A stretch of 32,206 nucleotides of DNA from Planctomycetota bacterium (GTDB lineage Bacteria > Planctomycetota > Planctomycetia > Gemmatales > Gemmataceae). Shown piece after piece: positions 7,787 through 13,916 of this stretch. A program made the translations under genes and the position numbers. Numbering within the stretch: the first letter of the stretch is position 1; every line of letters starts with the position of its first letter. The notes beneath the pieces are model-generated. The model was not told the origin of the DNA. It worked only from the letters and a program-made list of their open reading frames with translations, and did no database searches. Location: assembly GCA_021325115.1 (NCBI GenBank), contig JAJPHU010000205.1:1-32206 (forward strand), in the 5' to 3' direction.

Positions 7787-9048
7787 CCTGGCTTTGTCAC
7801 GAAATCCCGCAACGTCCGCTCCAGTTGCTCCGCCAACTCCAGATGATGCTGCAAGACGTTGTTGACTTCCCAGCGATCGTCTGGCTTGACGTACAGCTGC
7901 GGTGCGCGCTCGACAATTTCCCCCTCACTCTCTCCCCGCGCGGGGGGAGTGAGGGAAGGGATCGGCAGCAAAAATGCCCATTCCGGAGTGCGTAAGGCGT
8001 ATTCGATGGCATCGCCGACTTGCAGGCCGGCACAGGCATAGGGCCGAATCGACTCGATCTCACCGCGGGCCAACGGCAGCAGACTGCGGCCGTGGACATC
8101 GGCCAACGGCGCTCCGAACCAGTCAGCCAAAGTCGGCGCCAGATCCACTGCCTGTGTCAGAGCAGAAATGCGCCGGCCCGCTTCCGCTGCACCGGGCAAA
8201 CGCAGCAAGAAGGGCAAGTGAATCAACTCATCGTGCAGCCAGGGACGGCATGTCCCGACGATGCCATGTTCGCCCAGATTCTGGCCGGTATCGGTCGTGA
8301 CGATCCGCAAGATGTCATCGCCGCCTTCCAGACCGTCGAGCGCTTGAAGTAATTGTCCGATACCCGTATCGACGTAACGGACCATCGCCGCGTAACTTGT
8401 CTGTAAACTCAGGTACCGATGATCGTCCTTACAATCGATCGGGCCAGCTGGAATTTCTGTCAGCAGCGTCAGCGGTTTACTCTCTTCTGTATCCGCTTCC
8501 TCGAATTCCTCCGCGTCCTCGTCTGATTCTTCGCTGAAAAAGGCTTCTTGAAAATCCGCCGGCATGTTCCAGGGCGGCAGCAGAGTGGCGAGATCGATCC
8601 ACAACAGCCAATTATCGCGCCGCTCCAATTGCTCCAACGCCTTGCCGACCGTTTCCAGAACGGCGTCCAGCGGCATCTCTCCTTCGGCTGCAGCTACGCG
8701 CTCAACCACGTCCCAGCTGGCGGCGAATTCGGATGGCGATGGACGGCTATCATCGAGGATCAAACAGGTGTGAATTTGGTGCTGCCGCAATGCGTTCAGC
8801 AGATCCGGTCTCCTTGCCCCCTCTTCTCCCCAATGGGAGGGGGCAGAGAGGGATGGTGGGAACTGATAGTGTCCCGAGCGCCAGGCGCGGCGCGCGCCGG
8901 CCGGATCAGCGTTGTCGGCGAAATGCCAATCAAAGACGATCCCCTCAGCGGCCAGTGCATCGAGAGCCGGTGTAATCGTCCATTGATTGCCGTAACAGCC
9001 CAGCGCGCCTGCTTGCAAGCCCCGTGCGATGAGAACAATTGCTTTCAT
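7783..9048 (-). CDS. Sulfatase-fold protein without catalytic residues
   Basis: The protein has 421 residues from ATG 9048. The overall order matches arylsulfatases: ALGCYGN and TPALDALAAEG near the N-terminus, TSYAAMVRYVDTGIGQLL in the middle, TTDTGQNLGEHG, then PFLLRLPG and DLAPTLADWFG. The N-terminal metal-binding Asp pair is missing (LIARGLQAG). No Cys or Ser lies in residues 41-57, where the formylglycine site should be. The DHG motif reads DTG. Hydrolysis of sulfate esters is therefore unlikely. Residues about 170-190 are Glu/Asp-rich. Two palindromic repeats, at 7922-7955 and 8815-8845, are translated in frame. There is no signal peptide, so it is probably cytoplasmic. It may have a binding role, or it may be a decaying gene. 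Confidence 0.8.
   Translation of the reverse strand: MKAIVLIARGLQAGALGCYGNQWTITPALDALAAEGIVFDWHFADNADPAGARRAWRSGHYQFPPSLSAPSHWGEEGARRPDLLNALRQHQIHTCLILDDSRPSPSEFAASWDVVERVAAAEGEMPLDAVLETVGKALEQLERRDNWLLWIDLATLLPPWNMPADFQEAFFSEESDEDAEEFEEADTEESKPLTLLTEIPAGPIDCKDDHRYLSLQTSYAAMVRYVDTGIGQLLQALDGLEGGDDILRIVTTDTGQNLGEHGIVGTCRPWLHDELIHLPFLLRLPGAAEAGRRISALTQAVDLAPTLADWFGAPLADVHGRSLLPLARGEIESIRPYACAGLQVGDAIEYALRTPEWAFLLPIPSLTPPARGESEGEIVERAPQLYVKPDDRWEVNNVLQHHLELAEQLERTLRDFVTKPG
7922..7955. repeat. GC-rich palindrome inside the sulfatase-like gene (copy 1)
   Basis: CCCTCACTC (7922-7930) pairs with GAGTGAGGG (7947-7955) around a CCCCGCGCGGGG core. On the minus strand it encodes PSLTPPARGESEGE. Similar elements, read into similar peptides, lie at 8815-8845 and about 28441-28483. 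Confidence 0.65.
8815..8845. repeat. GC-rich palindrome inside the sulfatase-like gene (copy 2)
   Basis: TGCCCCCTC (8815-8823) pairs perfectly with GAGGGGGCA (8837-8845), with a 13-nt loop. It encodes the peptide region SLSAPSHWGEEGARR of the sulfatase-like protein. Confidence 0.6.
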
Positions 9049-9114
9049 GGAGAGATTCTACGAACTTTTCCACGATCGCTTACACTTCCGGCCCAGACTT
9101 GGTATTCTTGCCCC

Positions 9115-9930
9115 ATGGACAAACACAAACTTTTCGGCTTCACCGACGTTGACCATTCGAACGATCCCGATTATTTCATTCGTTTTCTCGACGAGGCCAG
9201 TGCAGAGGAATCGTTTCAGGCATACAAGCAGCATTCCTTCGCGCTGTTGGAACTTCAGCCCGGGCAGTACGTTCTCGAGGTCGGCTGCGGCACGGGCGAA
9301 GATGCGCGGGCGATAGCCCAGCATGTCGCTCCCGGCGGCCATGTCGTCGCTGTGGACGGCAGCCAGCATATGATCGCTGCGGCTCGCCAACGCACCGAAG
9401 GCTACGCTCTGCCGGTCGAGTTTCAAGTGGCCGACGCGCAGCGGCTGCCGTTCGCCGACGACAGCTTCGACGCGAGCCGGGCCGATCGTATCTTTATGCA
9501 CCTGGAAGCGCCGGCGCAGGCTCTGGGTGAAATGCGGCGCGTGACGCGGCCAGGCGGCCGAGTACTGGTCTACGAAGTTGATTTCGAGACGTTGACGCTG
9601 GATCTGCCTCCTCGGGAACACACACGTCAGATCCTCAACACCTGGTGCGATGGTTTCCGCAACGGCTGGCTGGGCCGGCACATTCCGGCGCTGTTCCGCG
9701 AGGCAGGGCTGGAGGACGTGCGCATCACGCCAGCGACGTTGTGGCTGCGTTATCCGCTGGTGCTGCAGATGGTTGGTCCGGCCACAGTCAAGCGCACCTG
9801 CGCGGCAGGATTGCTGACGCCAGCCGAAGGCGAGGATTGGCTACGCCGACTCTATCAGCGCTACGAAGCCGGGCTACTGTTCTGCACACTGACAGGATTT
9901 CTTGTCATGGGCCGCAAACCGGGTCCGTAG
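9115..9930 (+). CDS. Class I SAM-dependent methyltransferase (UbiE-like)
   Basis: The protein has 271 residues from ATG 9115. The open frame extends upstream to 8548, but that part is antisense to the sulfatase-like gene and is rejected. Motif I is VLEVGCGTGED (residues 53-63), then VVAVDGSQHMIAAARQ (acidic loop), FQVADAQRLPFADDSFD (motif II region) and RRVTRPGGRVLVYEVD (motif III). This matches methyltransferases of the Methyltransf_11/UbiE type, which methylate small molecules such as quinones. The acceptor here is unknown. It is divergent from the sulfatase-like gene with a 66-bp gap. A 7-bp stem (9929-9951) follows the stop. Confidence 0.88.
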   Translation: MDKHKLFGFTDVDHSNDPDYFIRFLDEASAEESFQAYKQHSFALLELQPGQYVLEVGCGTGEDARAIAQHVAPGGHVVAVDGSQHMIAAARQRTEGYALPVEFQVADAQRLPFADDSFDASRADRIFMHLEAPAQALGEMRRVTRPGGRVLVYEVDFETLTLDLPPREHTRQILNTWCDGFRNGWLGRHIPALFREAGLEDVRITPATLWLRYPLVLQMVGPATVKRTCAAGLLTPAEGEDWLRRLYQRYEAGLLFCTLTGFLVMGRKPGP

Positions 9931-9951
9931 GGCACGTTGCCAGGGTGCCCT
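9929..9951 (+). terminator. Weak stem-loop after the methyltransferase gene
   Basis: AGGGCAC (9929-9935) pairs with GTGCCCT (9945-9951), with a 9-nt loop starting at the stop codon. No T-run follows, so factor-independent termination is doubtful. Confidence 0.3.
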
Positions 9952-10008
9952 ATGGATCGGCTAAACGGCTGAGGAAGAGCCACTAGGGAACTCGCCAAAA
10001 TCGCTAAT

Positions 10009-10043
10009 TTGACATTCGCGCGCTTTGGGCCGGTTGTTATAAT
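10009..10043 (+). promoter_or_regulatory. Possible promoter of the ABC transporter gene
   Basis: A perfect TATAAT lies at 10038-10043, 28 bp before the ATG at 10072. A perfect TTGACA lies at 10009-10014, but the 23-bp spacing is well beyond the usual 16-18 bp. The -10 element is probably real. The -35 match may be chance, or it may belong to an activator-dependent promoter. Confidence 0.45.
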
Positions 10044-10071
10044 TAAGTTGCCGGTTCAACGGAGAACAGGG

Positions 10072-11817
10072 ATGCAGTCGAAAGTACGTAGCAAGTCAGC
10101 ACGGTTCCTCCTGGTTCCCAAGCTCTTCTTTCTCTCAGAAGCGGGTTGGCAGGGTGTTGGACTTTTGGCCTTGCTTTTTGCGCTTGTCCTGATCGTCAAG
10201 GGGCTCGATATCCGTAACAGCTACGTGTTGGCCGATCTCATCACCTCGGCCACCGAGCGCAAGGCTGACCTGGTGTGCCATCTGGCCCTGATTTATGCCG
10301 CCGTTTTCGCTGGCTCGGCCATCGTGGCCACCTTTTTGCGCTTCACTGAAGAGTTTCTGGGCCTGCGCTGGCGCGATTGGCTGACGCGCCACCTCACCGA
10401 CCGCTACCTCGCCAACCGGGCCTATCACCGTATCAAGGAATCCGGACAGCTCGACAATCCCGATCAACGTATTTCCGAAGACGTTAAGACATTCACGACA
10501 AATGCACTCTCTATTCTACTTATTTTAACCAATGCTACCGTTGCCCTGCTTGGTTTCGCCGGAGTGCTATGGTCGATCACACCCTGGTTGCTCGCCGGGG
10601 CCGTCGGTTATGCCGCTTTCGGCACGTTCATGACGGTTTTACTGGGACGACGGCTGGTCGGCCTGGATGTGCAGCAGTTCAAGAAGGAGGCCGACTTCCG
10701 TTATGAACTGGTCCGTCTCCGCGACCATGCCGATTCGATCGCCCTCTTGCAAAGCGAAGGGCGTGAGAAAGGCCGCCTGCGTCGCCGGCTGGCTCATGTC
10801 CTTGAGAATTTCCGCCTCATCATCGGCGTCAATCGCAACCTGGGTTTCTTCACTTCCTGGTACGGCTACATGACACAGCTAATTCCGGTGCTCATCACGG
10901 TGCCCTTGTACATCCGCGGCGAGATCGAATTCGGACAAGTGATGCAGGCCCAGGTGGGCTTCAATTTCGTGCTTGACGCCTTCTCGCTGCTTGTCAAGGA
11001 GTTTCAGCGCATCACCACGTTCGCTGCCGTTGTCGAGCGCCTGGGCACTTTCTATGAGGCGACGGAACCGCCCTCGCTCTCGTCGAAGCCATCCATCGAA
11101 ATTATTGAGGAAGATTCGCGGCTGGCTTACAAGGGGCTGACGTTGATGGCGCCGGATGACGGCCGGCTGCTTCTCGCCGATCTGTCGCTAGAAGTACCGC
11201 GCGGCAAGCGGCTCCTCATCAGCGGACCGGACGGCTCGGGACGAACCGCCCTGATGCGGGTCACAGCGGGATTGTGGAAGACAGGACAGGGACGTCTCGT
11301 TCGCCCGCCACTGCGGAAAATAATGTTTTTGCCGCAGCAACCCTACCTGACGCTCGGCTCCCTCCGCGATCAACTCCTCTATACCCTTCCGCCGCGAGAG
11401 CATGTTTCGGAAGGTCGACTGCTTTCTGTGCTGCAAGAAGTGCAGCTAGAAACTATCCTGGAACGTGTCGGCGGCCTGGATGTCGAGCAGCGCGACTGGA
11501 CAAGTATTCTTTCGCTGGGCGAGCAACAAACTCTCGCCTTTGCTCGCTTGCTGCTGGCCGTGCCGGAATTCGCTTTCCTGGATGAAGCGGTCAGCGCGTT
11601 GCCTGCCGAGCGTGTGCATAATCTCTATGAGTTGCTGTCCCGGACAGCAACGACCTACATCAGTATCGGTCCCGAACCGGAACTGCTGGAATATCACAAT
11701 CAGCTTTTACAGCTGCAAGGCGATGGGACATGGACAGTGACGGATACGGTCGAGGTACCGGAGGCGGAATGGGACGTCATGCCGGCGCCGATTCTCGGCT
11801 CGTTGCAGGTCGGTTAA
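10072..11817 (+). CDS. SbmA/BacA-like (YddA-type) ABC transporter, fused permease-ATPase
   Basis: The protein has 581 residues from ATG 10072, with GGAG 7 nt upstream. A TTG at 10009 lies in the promoter region. The N-terminal half has about six membrane spans with the family segments LRWRDWLTRHLTDRYL, NPDQRISEDV and EADFRYELVRLRDHADSIAL, typical of the SbmA_BacA/ABCD group. The C-terminal half is the ATPase. Walker A reads GPDGSGRT, with Arg391 in place of the Lys. The signature is LSLGEQQ (about 480). Walker B is FAFLDEA (Asp504, Glu505). The switch His position reads SIGPEPE (Pro534). Relatives move peptides, cobalamin or fatty acyl compounds across the inner membrane. The two changes suggest slow or absent ATP hydrolysis. 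Confidence 0.9.
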   Translation: MQSKVRSKSARFLLVPKLFFLSEAGWQGVGLLALLFALVLIVKGLDIRNSYVLADLITSATERKADLVCHLALIYAAVFAGSAIVATFLRFTEEFLGLRWRDWLTRHLTDRYLANRAYHRIKESGQLDNPDQRISEDVKTFTTNALSILLILTNATVALLGFAGVLWSITPWLLAGAVGYAAFGTFMTVLLGRRLVGLDVQQFKKEADFRYELVRLRDHADSIALLQSEGREKGRLRRRLAHVLENFRLIIGVNRNLGFFTSWYGYMTQLIPVLITVPLYIRGEIEFGQVMQAQVGFNFVLDAFSLLVKEFQRITTFAAVVERLGTFYEATEPPSLSSKPSIEIIEEDSRLAYKGLTLMAPDDGRLLLADLSLEVPRGKRLLISGPDGSGRTALMRVTAGLWKTGQGRLVRPPLRKIMFLPQQPYLTLGSLRDQLLYTLPPREHVSEGRLLSVLQEVQLETILERVGGLDVEQRDWTSILSLGEQQTLAFARLLLAVPEFAFLDEAVSALPAERVHNLYELLSRTATTYISIGPEPELLEYHNQLLQLQGDGTWTVTDTVEVPEAEWDVMPAPILGSLQVG

Positions 11818-11877
11818 CTAGCCCGCAGAGCATCATCCGAGCCGCGACTTGGAGTGCTGGGTCTTGGAAAGGTGAGT

Positions 11878-12684
11878 TCACGGACGTGCAGCGCTTAAGG
11901 CCAGATAGAGGTGGCCCAGGTGATGCCAGGCGCTCGTATCAGGCAGCTGGGCGACCGCTTGCTCCAGGGCGACGCGCGCCTCAGCAGGACGGTCCAGGAA
12001 GAGAGCGGCCATGCCGCGATTGAACAGCACCGGCACACTGGGTTTTTGAGTATGCCACAAGGCTAGCGCTTCCTCGGCGTTGCCGCGATGCCAGGCCAGC
12101 GCCGCTTCCTCATTGGCCCGCAGCGCCTGCCAGGCCGCTGGCGTCTCTCCGTTGGCTCTCAACAATTGGCTCGCTTCCTTGAAACGCCGCCCCAGACGCA
12201 ACACGCCGGCTGCTATGAGAAGCTGCGGATAATCCTGTGCCTTGTTCGCCCATTGCAAGATCGACGAACCGGAAGCGTAAGCAACATGAAGCAGTCCATC
12301 GCTTTCACTTCCGGCTCGTTCTCTGGCTATTCCGCTTTCGGCTCGTTCCAGCAACGGTTGCAGGTTCCGTACCATCTGCGGAAAGTTGCCGATGCAGAAA
12401 GCCACGGCACGGGCCGGCTCCAGGGCGGCGACGAGGGCTGGCCAATCCGGCGGCGCTTCCCAGTGTCCCGATGGGACAGGCGTCTCGCCAGTCCTGCTCC
12501 AACGGAGCACGGCAAGCGCATCGTCCCACGCCAGCTGCGGATCGACTGGCTGCATCGGCACCGCCTCATGCGGCACTACCTGACCGTCCGGGTCGGCCCA
12601 TCCCAACCTCTCGGCCTGGGCCGCTATCTGGCGGCGAAGATACTGACAGAACAACTCCGTTATTGACCGCGGCGTCTGGCTCAT
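11878..12684 (-). CDS. TPR-like repeat protein carrying translated dispersed repeats
   Basis: The protein has 268 residues from ATG 12684, with GGGAGG 5 nt upstream. The C-terminal half (about 150-268) shows TPR-like helices such as NEEAALAWHRGNAEEALALW and FNRGMAALFLDRPAEARVAL, so it is probably a cytoplasmic scaffold. No enzyme motif is seen. The N-terminal part (SITELFCQYLRRQIAAQAE) is not recognised. Two repeat elements are translated in frame. One, at about 12469-12500, gives RTGETPVPSG. The other, a GAGCCGGAAGCG-type palindrome at 12263-12348, gives the segment ERAGSESDGLLHVAYASGSS between helices. The gene is convergent with the ABC transporter and divergent from the next gene. Confidence 0.75.
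   Translation of the reverse strand: MSQTPRSITELFCQYLRRQIAAQAERLGWADPDGQVVPHEAVPMQPVDPQLAWDDALAVLRWSRTGETPVPSGHWEAPPDWPALVAALEPARAVAFCIGNFPQMVRNLQPLLERAESGIARERAGSESDGLLHVAYASGSSILQWANKAQDYPQLLIAAGVLRLGRRFKEASQLLRANGETPAAWQALRANEEAALAWHRGNAEEALALWHTQKPSVPVLFNRGMAALFLDRPAEARVALEQAVAQLPDTSAWHHLGHLYLALSAARP
12263..12348. repeat. GAGCCGGAAGCG-family palindrome inside the TPR-like gene
   Basis: The left arm GACGAACCGGAAGCGTAAGC (12263-12282) is nearly the reverse complement of 12301-12320 (GCTTTCACTTCCGGCTCGTT). A third partial arm, GCTTTCGGCTCGTTCC, follows at about 12334-12349. The element is in frame within the minus-strand CDS. Confidence 0.7.
12469..12500. repeat. Short dispersed repeat encoding TGETPVPS
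   Basis: GGGACAGGCGTCTCGCCAGT is a partly palindromic stretch that, on the minus strand, encodes RTGETPVPSG. A related stretch at about 3818-3849 in trmB encodes TTGETPLPSS in an unrelated protein. Confidence 0.5.
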
Positions 12685-12773
12685 GTTTTCCTCCCTTTCA
12701 TCCCTCAAAAAAACGCTGCTCTGCAGAAAACTTGCGCCCGCGATTCGCCGTACAATGATAGCAAAGGTCATCG

Positions 12774-12831
12774 GGTAGCGATGCTTCGCAGAAGTGTCGT
12801 CCGACGACGTTCCTGCAAAACATCGCTAACC
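12774..12831 (+). promoter_or_regulatory. Extended hairpin in the leader of the 12.9-kb gene
   Basis: GGTAGCGATG (12774-12783) pairs with CATCGCTAACC (12821-12831) with one bulged base. Inside are GCAG (12788-12791) with CTGC (12813-12816) and a GTCG...CGAC core. It lies 24 bp upstream of GTG 12856 in a divergent gene gap. A TACAAT at 12751-12756 could be the -10 box of a promoter. The hairpin may be a structured leader or another palindromic repeat. Confidence 0.4.
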
Positions 12832-12855
12832 GCTTACCCCACGAGAGAACTAGCC

Positions 12856-13791
12856 GTGTTCGCCAGTTTACGTACCCTGTTGACGGATCTGATCGATTAT
12901 GCCGGCCTTTTCCCGCCGGCCCGTCTGTCGCTCGATCAAGCCATCCGCAATTATGCCCGCTATCGCCAAGGAAACGATGCCTGGATGCTGGGCCGTTTCG
13001 TCATTCCGGCCTCGCGCCTGGAAGATCTGGAGCCTTATGACGAGGAATTGTTCTCCGTCAATCCGCCGTTCTCTTTCAGCGTCCTGGGCCGCGGCGGCAA
13101 CAACCTCAGCGAATTCCTCACGAACCTGCGCGATGATCTGCGCGATGTTGCCGCTTTCCGCAAACGGCATGGCGAGCGTGTATGGGTTGATATGCTGGAG
13201 GTGCGGTTGCCGCCGGACCTGGCCGATCCACGCCTGCCAAAATCTACTTCTCATCTCTACAAAACGCTGCAAGTATTCTTTATGGTCCGTCTGTTCCCGT
13301 TCTGCGAGGCACCTGGTCGTCCGCAGGATTTGCTAGATCAGCTAAAGCAGCTTTCCAGCCAGTATGGCGAGTATGCCGGCTTCAAGCTGCGCTGCGGTGG
13401 CCTGGAAGCGTCGGCTTTTCCCAGCACCAGGCAAGTTGCCGCCGCCCTGTACAGCTGTCGGGAGGGACATATAGCCTTCAAGGCAACGGCCGGCTTGCAT
13501 CATCCTTTACCGTGCTTCGACGCCGCGGTTGGGGCACGGATGCACGGCTTCATCAATGTCTTCCTGGCCGGCGTGTTGGCGTACCATCGCCTTCTTCCCA
13601 TCGAGCAAATGTTCCGCCTGCTTGACGATGATCAGCCCGATCATTTTTCCTTCACCAACACGGAAGCCAGCTGGCAGAAGTACCGGATCACGACCGCCAA
13701 GATCGCCGAGGCCCGCGGTAGCTTTCGCTCGTTCGGCAGTTGCAGCTTCGAGGAGCCATGCGCGGGTTTGCGTACTCTTGGTTGGCTGTAA
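12856..13791 (+). CDS. Conserved protein of unknown function
   Basis: The protein has 311 residues from GTG 12856. ATG 12781 would start within a hairpin and give a basic tail that looks spurious. The sequence is globular, with no signal peptide or membrane span. Distinctive blocks are LLTDLIDYAGLFPPARL at the N-terminus, GFKLRCGG and FKATAGLHHPLP near residues 180-225, MHGFINVFLAG, and FRSFGSCSFEEP with LRTLGWL at the C-terminus. These look like a conserved active-site-rich family, possibly a TIM-barrel enzyme, but I cannot name a reaction. It is followed by 125 bp with a small AGAGCCG/CGGCTCT stem (13861-13886) before the next gene. Confidence 0.8.
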   Translation: MFASLRTLLTDLIDYAGLFPPARLSLDQAIRNYARYRQGNDAWMLGRFVIPASRLEDLEPYDEELFSVNPPFSFSVLGRGGNNLSEFLTNLRDDLRDVAAFRKRHGERVWVDMLEVRLPPDLADPRLPKSTSHLYKTLQVFFMVRLFPFCEAPGRPQDLLDQLKQLSSQYGEYAGFKLRCGGLEASAFPSTRQVAAALYSCREGHIAFKATAGLHHPLPCFDAAVGARMHGFINVFLAGVLAYHRLLPIEQMFRLLDDDQPDHFSFTNTEASWQKYRITTAKIAEARGSFRSFGSCSFEEPCAGLRTLGWL

Positions 13792-13916
13792 AAAATTGCT
13801 AGGTCTATTCCATTCGGACTAATCGCTTCTTTCCGTGCAGCCGATAACAAGGGAAAAGACAGAGCCGGCGCAAGCAGATCGGCTCTCGATAGGTATGCGC
13901 GGAAAGGAGCGTGGGA

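Noticed and set aside
8548-9114. Open frame extending the methyltransferase upstream
   Set aside because: It is antisense to the sulfatase-like coding sequence, and the family similarity starts only after ATG 9115.
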